The notes beneath the pieces are model-generated. The model was not told where the DNA came from. It saw only the letters and a program-made list of their open reading frames with translations, and made no database searches. From assembly GCA_026314275.1 (NCBI GenBank), contig CP111109.1, positions 1,054,001-1,118,000 on the forward strand: a stretch of 64,000 nt of DNA, read 5' to 3'. The translations under genes and the position numbers were made by a program. This document shows, piece by piece, positions 33,011 through 41,557 of the stretch (the stretch's first letter is position 1; the number at the start of each line of letters is the position of its first letter). Origin of the DNA: JAGOEY01 sp017997515 (GTDB lineage: Bacteria > Pseudomonadota > Gammaproteobacteria > Burkholderiales > Burkholderiaceae_C).

Positions 33011-33892
33011 TTACATCCAGTACACCAGCACGTACAGACCCAGCCAGACCACGTCCACAAAGTGCCAGTACCAGGCCGCACCTTCAAAGCCAAAATGGCG
33101 CTGGGGCGTGAAGTGGCCCTTTTGCAGGCGCAGGGTGATGAAGAACAGCATCAACATGCCCAGGAACACGTGGAAACCGTGGAAGCCCGTCAGCATGAAG
33201 AAGGTGGAGCCGAAAATGCCAGACGACATCTTGAGGTTGAGGTCGGTGTACAGGTGATAGTACTCATAACCCTGCACAAACAGGAACACCAGACCCAGCA
33301 GCACGGTGAGCCACATGAAGGCAATCGTCTTGCTGCGCTGGCCAGCCACCAGGGCATGGTGGGCGATCGTCAGCGTCACACCCGACGTCAGCAGCAACGC
33401 GGTGTTGATGGTGGGCAGCCAGAAAGGGCCCACCGTTTGGAAGGGCTCCACCGTGCCAGCCGGTGCGGCGGTAGCGCCGGCTTGGATGCTGGGCCACACG
33501 GCCTTGAAGTCAGGCCAGAGCAGTGCGTTTTCCAGGCTGCCCAGGGCAGGCACCGAGTGGGAACGCGCCCACCACAAGGCGGTAAAAAACGCGCCGAAGA
33601 ACATCACTTCGGAGAAGATGAACCAGCTCATGCTCCAGCGGTAGGACAGGTCGATCTTGTGGCCGTACTGTCCGCCTTCGCTTTCGCGGATGGACTCGCT
33701 GAACCACTGGTACAGCACGGTCAGCCACCACAACATGCCAAAGGCCAGGGAATACATGCCCCATTCATGGCCGTTGATCCACTGGCCTGCACCCAGGATC
33801 ACGAAGAACAGGCCAATCGAGGCCATGACCGGGTGGCGTGACGGCCCAGGTACGAAGTAATACGGGGCTGCGCTGGTGTGGGTTGCACTCAT
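33011..33892 (-). CDS. ctaE: Cytochrome c oxidase subunit III
   Basis: The 293-residue protein has seven membrane helices with the family motifs WWLTVLYQWFSESIRESEGG, FIFSEVMFFGAFFTALWW (conserved Glu), LTGFHGFHVFLGM and AAWYWHFVDVVWLGLYVLVY. It completes the oxidase core with subunits I and II encoded upstream on the same strand. Confidence 0.97.
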   Translation of the reverse strand: MSATHTSAAPYYFVPGPSRHPVMASIGLFFVILGAGQWINGHEWGMYSLAFGMLWWLTVLYQWFSESIRESEGGQYGHKIDLSYRWSMSWFIFSEVMFFGAFFTALWWARSHSVPALGSLENALLWPDFKAVWPSIQAGATAAPAGTVEPFQTVGPFWLPTINTALLLTSGVTLTIAHHALVAGQRSKTIAFMWLTVLLGLVFLFVQGYEYYHLYTDLNLKMSSGIFGSTFFMLTGFHGFHVFLGMLMLFFITLRLQKGHFTPQRHFGFEGAAWYWHFVDVVWLGLYVLVYWM

Positions 33893-33953
33893 TTTTTCTA
33901 CTCCTGGCTCTCGGTTCTCTGTCTATTTTTAAATTCTGATGGGGCGGGTGAAC

Positions 33954-34163
33954 TCACACCACCCAATTGACCAGCGCAACCAGCGCCAGCACAAAAAGAA
34001 TGGCGCCCGCGATGCCCACCGCCACGATGTGCAGCGGGTTCATCTTGATGTCCTGCTCAAACTCGCTGCCCTTGCGCAGCCCGATAAAGGACCACGCCAC
34101 CATCTTGATGGTGCGCAAAAGGGAGGACTTGGGCTGCTCGGTCACGGGCTGTTGGGGCTGCAT
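33954..34163 (-). CDS. DUF2970 small membrane protein
   Basis: A 69-residue protein with a polar N-terminus, a conserved motif VAWSFIGLRKGSEFEQDI and one C-terminal membrane helix. DUF2970 genes are typically between ctaG and subunit III in this order. Its ATG overlaps the ctaG stop (TGATG). Confidence 0.88.
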   Translation of the reverse strand: MQPQQPVTEQPKSSLLRTIKMVAWSFIGLRKGSEFEQDIKMNPLHIVAVGIAGAILFVLALVALVNWVV

Positions 34164-34792
34164 CACAGACCTGCTTTCACGGCGGGCACCACGTGTGCAG
34201 ACGCATCAGCGGTGGTGGTGGCGGGCGCAGCGGGTGTTTTGCCGCCCACCTCAAAGAAGGTGTACGACAAGGTGATGGTCTTCACGTCCTTCGACAGCTT
34301 CGGGTCGATCACAAATGCCACCGGCCATGATTTCTTCTCGCCAGGCTCCAGGGTGTACTGGCTGAAGCAGAAACACTCGAGCTTGTTGAAGTGGGCCGCA
34401 GCCTGCTTGGGCGCGTAACTCGGAATGGCCTGCGCGGCCATGCGGCGATTCTGCGTGTTCTGGAACTCGTACATCACCGTGGTCAGCTCACCCGGATGCA
34501 CTTCGATCGAGGTTTGTGCGGGCTTGAAGTCCCAGGGGCCACGCGCATTGGCGTCGAACTCGACCGTGATGGTGCGGGTCTTGTCCACCTGTGAGTTGGC
34601 AGGCAACGCAGCGGCATTGCCCGTTTTGCCATTGCCCGGAATCTGGCCTTCGGTGAGTGACAGGATGTTGATACCCGTCATCTCGCAGATGTGTTTGTAG
34701 ATCGGGATCAGCGCATAACCGAACGCGAACATGCCGACCGTCACTACGATCAGTTTGCGCACCATTCGGAAATTTTCGCTGCGGATACTCAT
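34163..34792 (-). CDS. ctaG: Cytochrome c oxidase assembly protein CtaG (Cox11)
   Basis: The start at 34792 (MSIRSENFRM) yields 209 residues with one N-terminal membrane helix and a periplasmic immunoglobulin-like domain. The copper motif CFCF is present (LECFCFSQYTLEPGEK), and the family sequence YALIPIYKHICEMTGIN follows the helix. It inserts CuB into subunit I. Confidence 0.96.
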   Translation of the reverse strand: MSIRSENFRMVRKLIVVTVGMFAFGYALIPIYKHICEMTGINILSLTEGQIPGNGKTGNAAALPANSQVDKTRTITVEFDANARGPWDFKPAQTSIEVHPGELTTVMYEFQNTQNRRMAAQAIPSYAPKQAAAHFNKLECFCFSQYTLEPGEKKSWPVAFVIDPKLSKDVKTITLSYTFFEVGGKTPAAPATTTADASAHVVPAVKAGL

Positions 34793-34802
34793 AACGTTCT
34801 GC

Positions 34803-34919
34803 TTACTGCGACAGCAAAGCCATCTTGACGAAGAAGCCGATAAAAAACACCACGGCAATGGACGCAAGGATGAGGCCCATGCGGCGGTTGTTTTTCTTTT
34901 GCTCTGGGGTCATGGCCAT
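34803..34919 (-). CDS. Cytochrome oxidase small assembly protein (38 aa)
   Basis: A short frame from ATG 34919 (second ATG 34913) to TAA 34803-34805. It reads MAMTPEQKKNNRRMGLILAS and continues with a single membrane helix (IAVVFFIGFFVKMALLSQ). A tiny protein of this type with a TPEQ-KKNNR start is regularly found between ctaD and ctaG in betaproteobacteria. Spacing is tight: 7 nt after the ctaD stop and 10 nt before ctaG. Confidence 0.88.
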   Translation of the reverse strand: MAMTPEQKKNNRRMGLILASIAVVFFIGFFVKMALLSQ

Positions 34920-34926
34920 GTCCGGA

Positions 34927-36555
34927 TCAACCGATCACGCGGGTCGCAGTTGCGTCCAGCTTGGGTGGGTTCTCAAAGGTGTGGAACGGTGCGGGCGACG
35001 GCACTTCCCATTCCAGGCCTTCGGCAGCTTCCCACGGTTTTTGGGGTGCTGGCTCACCCTTGCCACGCATGGCGGGGAGAACGATACACACGAAGAAGTA
35101 CACCTGCGCGATACCGAATGCAAAACCACCCACCGACGCAATGGCGTTGAAGTCGGCAAACTGCATCGGGTAGTCGGCATACCGGCGTGGCATACCGGCC
35201 AGGCCCAGGAAGTGCATCGGGAAGAAGGTGATGTTGAACGCAATCAGCGACCACCAGAAGTGGATCTTGCCGCGGGTCTCGGAGTACATCACACCGGTCC
35301 ACTTGGGGGCCCAGTAGTAGTAACCGGAGAACATGGCGAACAGCGAACCTGCCACCAGCACATAGTGGAAGTGGGCCACCACGTAGTAGGTGTCCTGCAG
35401 CTGGATATCGATCGGTGCCACAGCCAGGATCAGGCCGGTGAAACCACCCATGGTGAACACAAAGATGAAGCCCACGGCAAACAGCATCGGGGTTTCAAAC
35501 GTCATGGAGCCGCGCCACATAGTGGCAACCCAGTTGAAAATCTTCACAGCGGTCGGCACGGCAATCAGCATCGTGGCGTACATGAAGAACAGCTGGCCCG
35601 TCACCGGCATACCGGTGGTAAACATGTGGTGCGCCCACACGATGAACGACAGAATGGCAATCGACGAGGTGGCGTACACCATCGAGGCGTAACCAAACAG
35701 CTTCTTGCGGGCAAAAGCGGGAACCACCTGGCTGATGATGCCGAAGGCCGGCAAGATCATGATGTACACCTCGGGGTGGCCGAAGAACCAGAAGATGTGC
35801 TGGTACATCACCGGGTCACCGCCACCGGCGGGGTTAAAGAAGCTGGTGCCGAAGTGGCGGTCCGTCAGCGTCATGGTGATGGCACCGGCCAGCACAGGCA
35901 TCACGGCGATCAGCAGGTAGGCGGTGATGAGCCAGGTCCAGGCAAACATCGGCATCTTCATCAGCGTCATGCCAGGGGCGCGCATGTTGAGGATGGTCAC
36001 GATGATGTTGATCGAACCCATGATCGACGAAGCACCCAGGATGTGCATGGCAAAAATACCAGCGTCCATGGAGGGGCCCATTTGCAGGGTCAGCGGTGCG
36101 TAGAGCGTCCAGCCGGCAGCGGGGGCACCACCGGGCATGAAGAACGAGCCCACCAGCATCAGCGCAGCAGGAATCATCAGCCAGAAGCTGAAGTTGTTCA
36201 TGCGGGCAAAGGCCATGTCAGACGCGCCAATTTGCAGCGGCAGCATCCAGTTCGCAAAACCGACGAAGGCCGGCATGATCGCGCCGAACACCATGATCAG
36301 GCCGTGCATGGTGGTCAACGAGTTGAACAACTCGGGGTTGACCAGCTGCAGGCCGGGCTGGAACAGCTCGGCGCGGATGATCAGCGCCAGAATGCCGCCG
36401 ATCATCAGCATCGTGAAGCTGAACAGCAGGTACAGCGTGCCGATGTCTTTGTGGTTGGTCGCAAACACCCAGCGGCGCCAGCCAGTGGGCGCGGCATGGT
36501 GATCGTGGTCGTCGTGCGCATGGTCATGGCCATGGTGGTCGAGAACTGCACTCAT
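34927..36555 (-). CDS. ctaD: Cytochrome c oxidase subunit I
   Basis: The 542-residue catalytic subunit has twelve membrane helices. Key ligands are visible: an early HGLIMVFGAIMPAF haem a region, FFGHPEVYIMILPAFG (CuB His and cross-linked Tyr), WAHHMFTTGMPV (two CuB His) and VAHFHYVLVAGS (haem a3 and haem a ligands). Proton-channel residues of the A1 oxidase family are consistent. The N-terminus is His/Asp-rich (DHHGHDHAHDDHDHHAAP), a possible metal-binding tail. Confidence 0.98.
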   Translation of the reverse strand: MSAVLDHHGHDHAHDDHDHHAAPTGWRRWVFATNHKDIGTLYLLFSFTMLMIGGILALIIRAELFQPGLQLVNPELFNSLTTMHGLIMVFGAIMPAFVGFANWMLPLQIGASDMAFARMNNFSFWLMIPAALMLVGSFFMPGGAPAAGWTLYAPLTLQMGPSMDAGIFAMHILGASSIMGSINIIVTILNMRAPGMTLMKMPMFAWTWLITAYLLIAVMPVLAGAITMTLTDRHFGTSFFNPAGGGDPVMYQHIFWFFGHPEVYIMILPAFGIISQVVPAFARKKLFGYASMVYATSSIAILSFIVWAHHMFTTGMPVTGQLFFMYATMLIAVPTAVKIFNWVATMWRGSMTFETPMLFAVGFIFVFTMGGFTGLILAVAPIDIQLQDTYYVVAHFHYVLVAGSLFAMFSGYYYWAPKWTGVMYSETRGKIHFWWSLIAFNITFFPMHFLGLAGMPRRYADYPMQFADFNAIASVGGFAFGIAQVYFFVCIVLPAMRGKGEPAPQKPWEAAEGLEWEVPSPAPFHTFENPPKLDATATRVIG

Positions 36556-36594
36556 TTTTATTCCTTGGGGTCTATTCGGTTTGGCGACTGCAGA

Positions 36595-37764
36595 TTACTT
36601 GGCACGCAGCGGTCCGACTTCGGAGGGCTGCACCAGTTGTCCCGTCTTGTTGGACCAGCTGTTTTTGGTGAATGTCACAACGGCTGCAATGTCCGTGTCG
36701 CTGAGCTGCTTCCACGAAGGCATCGCTCCACCAGCCTGGCCTTTGAGCAGCACCAAGATTTCACGTGCATGGTCAGGGTCCAGCACAACAACGTCACCGT
36801 CCAGTGCCTTGATCGGGCCAGCGCCCTTGCCGTTGGCCTGGTGGCAGGCTGCGCAGTTGGCGGCGTAGACCTTTTCACCACGGGCCATCATGTCGGACAG
36901 TGTCCAGACCTTGGAGGGGTCGTCCAGCTTGGCAGCGGCAATCTTGCGCTGGCCTTCGACCCAGGTGGTGTATTCGGCGGCCGTCACCACTTTCACGTGG
37001 ATCGGCATGTAAGCGTGTTCCTTGCCACACAGCTCGGCGCACTGGCCGTAGAAGTCGCCGGTTTTTTCGGCGCGGAACCAGGTGTCGCGCACAAAGCCGG
37101 GGATGGCGTCTTGCTTGATACCAAACGCGGGCACCATGAAGGCATGGATCACGTCGTTGGCGGTGGTGATGATGCGGATCTTCTTGTCCACGGGCACCAC
37201 CAAGGGGTTGTCCACCTTGAACAGATAGTCCACGGGGATGTCACCCTTGGCACCGTTGTTGGACATTTCGCGGTGGCTGCTGTCCAGCGTGGAGATGAAG
37301 CTCAGGCCTTCGCCTTCACCCTTGAGGTAGTCGTAACCCCATTTCCACTGGTAACCCGTGGTTTTGATGGTGAGGTCGGAGTTGGTGGTGTCTTTTTGCG
37401 CAACCAGCACCTTGGTGGCTGGCAGGGCCATACCGATCACGATCAGGAACGGGGCCAGGGTCCACAAAATTTCGACCGTGACCGACTCGTGGAAGTTGGA
37501 TGCCTTGAAACCCTTGGATTTGCGGTGTTTCCAGATGGAATAGAACATCACCGAAAACACTGCGACGAAGATCACCGTGCAGATGACCATCATGCCCATG
37601 TGCAGCGAATACTGCGCCTCGGAGATTTTGGTCACACCGGTGGGCAGGTTGAGCTGGCGTACGCCGGGCCCGCCTGGAAGGTCACTGACTGCGTGTGCCG
37701 CCGTGCCGAGCCCGGAGCCGCCGATCAACAGCAGGGAAGCCAGCTTGTTGGTAATGCTCTTCAT
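36595..37764 (-). CDS. ctaC: Cytochrome c oxidase subunit II with C-terminal cytochrome c domain
   Basis: The protein (389 residues from ATG 37764; a GTG at 37773 is an alternative) has a signal peptide, two membrane helices and a cupredoxin domain with the CuA motif GQCAELCGKEHAYMPIHV. A cytochrome c domain follows (about residues 295-389) with haem motif CAACH and a downstream Met (GAMPSW). This caa3-like arrangement accepts electrons from soluble cytochrome c. It is the first gene of the leftward oxidase operon. Confidence 0.97.
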   Translation of the reverse strand: MKSITNKLASLLLIGGSGLGTAAHAVSDLPGGPGVRQLNLPTGVTKISEAQYSLHMGMMVICTVIFVAVFSVMFYSIWKHRKSKGFKASNFHESVTVEILWTLAPFLIVIGMALPATKVLVAQKDTTNSDLTIKTTGYQWKWGYDYLKGEGEGLSFISTLDSSHREMSNNGAKGDIPVDYLFKVDNPLVVPVDKKIRIITTANDVIHAFMVPAFGIKQDAIPGFVRDTWFRAEKTGDFYGQCAELCGKEHAYMPIHVKVVTAAEYTTWVEGQRKIAAAKLDDPSKVWTLSDMMARGEKVYAANCAACHQANGKGAGPIKALDGDVVVLDPDHAREILVLLKGQAGGAMPSWKQLSDTDIAAVVTFTKNSWSNKTGQLVQPSEVGPLRAK

Positions 37765-37861
37765 CGTATTCACTTGCTTCTAAGTATCAATTAACCAATC
37801 TTCACATGGGCGACGGGGCCAACCCCTCCAGCGCCAACATGCAAGCACCTAAATTCCTGGC

Positions 37862-38338
37862 TCAGGCGTGGCGCAGTGCCATCCTGATCTCACGGGCCAG
37901 CGCCGACCGCAATTCGGGCAACACATACCGCCCCACTTCAACCGACCGACCCTGGGCAGACAACTGGATCAGCGACCTGCCACCGTTTTTGGGCTCCACA
38001 CGGACCCAGTCCCGGTTGAACTCGGCCCGCTGCAGCCTGCCACCACTCTCCAGTTCGACCACCAGCCGCGACCCCTCGAGCGAAATCCGCTCGCCGTCGG
38101 ACGCATGCCGCGCAAAAACCCAGAACGCCACACCCACCGCCACCAGCTCCAGCCCGACAAAGGGCATGACCAGCACCGCCCCTTGTGACCAGAACACCGC
38201 ACCAATTCCCAGTGACACCAGGCACAGCGACAGGTACAACCCGCCCAGTTGCGCTGGAGAAACCGAACAATTGCGCCGCAAAAACCACTGGATGTTTTGA
38301 CCCGACACAGTGGCAAAGCGAAATACGAAGTTAGGCAT
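37862..38338 (-). CDS. DUF2244 membrane protein
   Basis: The start at 38338 (MPNFVFRF) gives 158 residues with two membrane helices (GGLYLSLCLVSLGIGAVFW and LVMPFVGLELVAVGVAFWV) and a conserved soluble end (VEPKNGGRSLIQLSAQGRSVEVGRYV, broken here for length). DUF2244 proteins are often linked with oxidase operons. The frame upstream to 38425 is not supported by a family match. Confidence 0.85.
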   Translation of the reverse strand: MPNFVFRFATVSGQNIQWFLRRNCSVSPAQLGGLYLSLCLVSLGIGAVFWSQGAVLVMPFVGLELVAVGVAFWVFARHASDGERISLEGSRLVVELESGGRLQRAEFNRDWVRVEPKNGGRSLIQLSAQGRSVEVGRYVLPELRSALAREIRMALRHA

Positions 38339-38539
38339 CGGTGGCGCCCACAAAAATTGCCATGGCACACCAGCAAACGCCCCAAACCAGGGCCTCGGAC
38401 CTTTGCTGCGCAGCGCGAAAAACACGGAAACCCCATGTCCAACGCCAATAACCCGCGATTGTAGCGCGGGTTCTCCTACACGAACCCGTGCGCCCCACCC
38501 ATGACACAGGTCAAACGCCGGGTAAACCCGCGGTAAAAC

Positions 38540-39436
38540 TCACGGTTTAGGGGCATGCAACATGCCACGCATGTCCTGCAGCGTCACCACGCTGTGGGAT
38601 GACAGCCGCACACGGGGCTGTGGCTTGAACGCATGGCCGTAAATGATCTCGAACGTCAGCGGCAAACGCCCCGCTTCCGCCGCACTCGCCAGGCGCTGCG
38701 CCATGGCCTGCTCCAGCCCGTGTCGCCACTGCCGCCCCCGCAACCCTGCAAACCGCGCGGGATGCAGGTTGCACCCGATTTCGCGCAGCTCCTGCAGCAG
38801 CCGTGCGGGTGTCTCGAAACTCAGCGTGATCCGCTCCATGTCCATCACCGGCTCGGCAAAACCGGCATGCACCAGCATGTCGCCCCAATCGTGCATGTCG
38901 GTAAAGGTATGGCCCGCAGGCGGCCAGCCCAGGTCGGCATACAAACCACGCAGCTCCCGCGCCGTGTCGGGCCCCAGACAGGAAAACATCACATACCCGT
39001 CCACCGCCAAGGCGCGGTGCCACTGGGCAATCAGCGCCTGCGGGTCGGCCGCCATGTGCAGCGCCATATTGGCCCAGAGCATCTGCACACTGCCGTCGGG
39101 CGGCAGGGTGAACTGGGTCTGAGGGCCGGTCCAGCGGGACGGCTTCCACCAGGGCTGTGCCAGGGCTGCACGTGCGACCTCGGCCCGGGCAGGGTTGGTC
39201 TCGGCGACAAAACAAGTGGCATCGGCAAAACGCTGCGCCAGCAGCCCATGGGCCTGCAGCCCGCCCCGCACCGCGTCCCAATGGGCCCAGGCGGCAGGTT
39301 TCAGCGTGATCCACTGCAAACGGTCTTCCATGCGGCGCGCCACCTCTTCGTGCAGCCAGGGCGACAAAGGCGGTGCGGCCTGCTGCCAGCGGGCAGCAGC
39401 CACAGGGTCAATCGAGGGAGGAAGGTCGTGGGCCAT
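38540..39436 (-). CDS. BioC-like methyltransferase-fold protein with degenerate SAM loop
   Basis: The 298-residue protein from ATG 39436 (MAHDLPPSID) resembles Burkholderiales proteins annotated as BioC or malonyl-ACP methyltransferase. The later motifs fit (VQMLWANMALHMAADPQALI, VDGYVMFSCLGPDTARELR, TFTDMHDWGDMLVHAGF). The glycine-rich SAM loop expected before TCFVAETNPAR is absent; that place reads PAAWAHWDAVRGGLQAHGL. It is divergent from comF with 28 nt between starts. Confidence 0.75.
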   Translation of the reverse strand: MAHDLPPSIDPVAAARWQQAAPPLSPWLHEEVARRMEDRLQWITLKPAAWAHWDAVRGGLQAHGLLAQRFADATCFVAETNPARAEVARAALAQPWWKPSRWTGPQTQFTLPPDGSVQMLWANMALHMAADPQALIAQWHRALAVDGYVMFSCLGPDTARELRGLYADLGWPPAGHTFTDMHDWGDMLVHAGFAEPVMDMERITLSFETPARLLQELREIGCNLHPARFAGLRGRQWRHGLEQAMAQRLASAAEAGRLPLTFEIIYGHAFKPQPRVRLSSHSVVTLQDMRGMLHAPKP

Positions 39437-39464
39437 AAGAACTGGCCGCGAGTATATTGACCCG

Positions 39465-40211
39465 ATGCTCCCCAACTGGCTGACCCGCCTGAAAAGCCAC
39501 ACCCGTGCACTGGTTCCCAGCAGCTGCGCCGTGTGCCACGCATGGCCCAGCACGCGGCTGTGTAATGGCTGTGTTGGCCGGTTTGCGCAGCCTGTGCCCC
39601 GCTGTGGCAGCTGTGCGCGGATGACGGGTGTACCCGTGGCGCGCTGCGGAGAATGTTTACGCACACCACCCCCACTTGACGCCTGCCTGGCGGCCGTGGG
39701 TTACGAATACCCGTGGTCGGGCTGTATCACCGACTACAAATTCGGCGGTGACCCGGGCTGGGCCAGCGCCCTGGCCACGCTGCTGCGCAGCACCCCGTGG
39801 GTAGAGCCGGCGCTGGAGTCCGCCGACCTGCTGCTGCCCATGCCCTTGTCGGCCCAGCGGCTGCAGGAGCGGGGCTTCAACCAGGCGCAGCTGCTGGCGC
39901 GCGCCCTGTCACCCACCAAAATCGACAGCGGCCTGCTGCTGCGTATCCGTGACACCGTGCACCAAACCGGCCTGGACCGTGCCATGCGCATGCGCAACCT
40001 GCGCGGGGCGTTTGCCGTAGAGCCGCTGCGCGCGGACGTGTTGCGCGGCAAGCGGGTGGTGCTGGTGGATGACGTGATGACCAGCGGCGCATCGCTGCAC
40101 ACCGCAGCGGCGGTGTTGCGCCAGGCGGGAGTGGCCCACATCACCGGCATGGTGGTGGCACGCACCGAGGCCGGGCGGCAAGATCACGCCATCACAAGCC
40201 ATCACGGGTGA
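39465..40211 (+). CDS. comF: ComF family protein
   Basis: The ATG at 39465 gives 248 residues. The N-terminal zinc-finger part has Cys pairs (SCAVCH, LCNGC, CGSCARM, CGEC), and the C-terminal phosphoribosyltransferase-fold part has PMPLSAQRLQERGFNQAQLL and VVLVDDVMTSGAS. ComF contributes to DNA uptake during natural transformation. No other competence genes are in the window. Confidence 0.93.
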   Translation: MLPNWLTRLKSHTRALVPSSCAVCHAWPSTRLCNGCVGRFAQPVPRCGSCARMTGVPVARCGECLRTPPPLDACLAAVGYEYPWSGCITDYKFGGDPGWASALATLLRSTPWVEPALESADLLLPMPLSAQRLQERGFNQAQLLARALSPTKIDSGLLLRIRDTVHQTGLDRAMRMRNLRGAFAVEPLRADVLRGKRVVLVDDVMTSGASLHTAAAVLRQAGVAHITGMVVARTEAGRQDHAITSHHG

Positions 40212-40227
40212 AGCGCGCACTGCGCCC

Positions 40228-40323
40228 CCCTTCCAGTAGACACCGCGGAACTGGCTTTGCCAGGCCGCTGGTGTCGCCCCCTGCAAGGGGGTTGGCGAGA
40301 GCGCAGCGAAGCCTGGGGGTGCG
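40228..40323 (+). repeat. Family B repeat, copy 3
   Basis: The copy reads CTTCCAGTAGACACCGCGGA, CTGGCTTTGCCAG, GTCGCCCCCTGCAAGGGGGT and GCGAAGCCTGGGGGT. It fills the comF-trmL gap and is the closest relative of the copy upstream of ctaA. Confidence 0.85.
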
Positions 40324-40337
40324 TCAAAATACAACCC

Positions 40338-40799
40338 ATGTTCCATATCGTCCTCGTTGAACCCGAAATTCCGCCCAACACGGGCAACGTCATCCGGCTG
40401 GCCGCCAATACGGGCTGCACACTGCACCTGGTGGAGCCGCTGGGGTTTTCGATGGACGACAAACACATGCGCCGCGCCGGGCTGGACTACCACGAGTACG
40501 CCGAACTGCGCCGCCACGCCAGCTGGGCCGCGCTGCTGGAGGCCGAACAACCCGCCGTCGACCGCATGTTTGCCATGACCACACGCGGCACACAACGGGT
40601 GCACGACGTGGAGTTTCACCCCGGTGACTGGTTTGTGTTTGGCTCGGAAACCAAAGGCCTGGCACCGGAATTACGCGACAGTTTCGCGCCGGGCCAAAGG
40701 CTCAAGCTGCCCATGCGCGAAGGCCAGCGCAGCCTGAACCTGTCCAACGCGGTGGCAGTTTCCGTGTTTGAGGCCTGGCGACAGAATGGTTTTGGATAA
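40338..40799 (+). CDS. trmL: tRNA (cytidine/uridine34-2'-O)-methyltransferase TrmL
   Basis: This 153-residue SPOUT methyltransferase modifies the wobble position of tRNA-Leu isoacceptors. Motifs are intact: PEIPPNTGNVIRLAANTGC, the FVFGSETKGL knot loop and LNLSNAVAVSVFEAW. The start at 40338 matches the family N-terminus (MFHIVLVEPEIPPNTGN). Confidence 0.96.
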   Translation: MFHIVLVEPEIPPNTGNVIRLAANTGCTLHLVEPLGFSMDDKHMRRAGLDYHEYAELRRHASWAALLEAEQPAVDRMFAMTTRGTQRVHDVEFHPGDWFVFGSETKGLAPELRDSFAPGQRLKLPMREGQRSLNLSNAVAVSVFEAWRQNGFG

Positions 40800-40802
40800 C
40801 TC

Positions 40803-40855
40803 CTAAAACAATAGCTGCCTGCGCCCACTGTATAAGCGCCAAGCACTGTTTTAGC
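40803..40855 (-). repeat. Family A repeat, copy 9 (intergenic)
   Basis: Reverse orientation: AAAACAATAGCTGCCTGCGC, CCACTGTATAAGCGCCAAGC, then ACTGTTTTAGC. It lies between the convergent ends of trmL and the parA-like gene. Confidence 0.85.
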
Positions 40856-40871
40856 TTAAAAATGCCTTACG

Positions 40872-41489
40872 TTACCGGTCCAGCCACTCACACAGCGGCT
40901 GCCACTGCTCCAGGTCCCGCGCCACACGGGCGGGGGCCACGTCAAAAATCGTCAAGCCGCGCGCGGCCAAGTGCACATAGTTCTGCGTGTCGCGCAGGTT
41001 GCCCAGCACCGGCAAGCCCAGGGTTTGAACAAACTCCTGCAGCTTGTCGGCCGCAATCGTGCGGGCGTCCACCCGCATACCAACGATGCCGATCTGCAGG
41101 CTCTGGGCATGGCGGCTGGCGGCCAGCTCGTCCAGAAAATCACGCGTGGCAAACATGTCGAAGATGCTGGGCTGCAGCGGCACCAGCACTTTGTCGGCCA
41201 GCTTCACCACCTCTTTGAAGCGGCTGCCATGTAAACCGCCGGGCGTGTCCAGCACCACATGGGTTGTGCCTTTGGGCGGTTTGACGATGTTGTCGCGGCT
41301 CACGTCCCAGTTGGTGATGGGCCGGGCTTCGGCCGGGCGCAGCCCCAGCCACAGGCGGGACGACTGCTGCCGATCTACATCACCCAGCATGACGGCGTGG
41401 CCTTGCGACGCAAAATAACCCGCGACGTTGGTGGACAGCGTGGTTTTGCCAGCGCCCCCTTTCGGGTTGGCAACAACGATGACCGGCAT
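40872..41489 (-). CDS. ParA-family ATPase (orphan, no ParB)
   Basis: The ATG at 41489 follows AGGAGAAAA and gives 205 residues. The deviant Walker A motif PKGGAGKTTL (residues 9-18) is intact, followed by VMLGDVDRQQSSRLW and HVVLDTPGGLHG. It is shorter than plasmid ParA and has no N-terminal DNA-binding domain or ParB neighbour, as in orphan ParA/MinD proteins that position other cargo. Cargo unknown. Confidence 0.9.
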   Translation of the reverse strand: MPVIVVANPKGGAGKTTLSTNVAGYFASQGHAVMLGDVDRQQSSRLWLGLRPAEARPITNWDVSRDNIVKPPKGTTHVVLDTPGGLHGSRFKEVVKLADKVLVPLQPSIFDMFATRDFLDELAASRHAQSLQIGIVGMRVDARTIAADKLQEFVQTLGLPVLGNLRDTQNYVHLAARGLTIFDVAPARVARDLEQWQPLCEWLDR

Positions 41490-41557
41490 GGTTTTCTCCT
41501 TCGGGGGTAGGCGGGGCGGGGGCGTGCAACGGCGCAGGTTTGCGCTATCGTGGTGGC

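Noticed and set aside
34825..37794. A very long plus-strand open frame (989 codons) opposite the oxidase genes
   Set aside because: It is antisense to ctaD and ctaC, has composition typical of a shadow frame in high-GC DNA, and matches no family.
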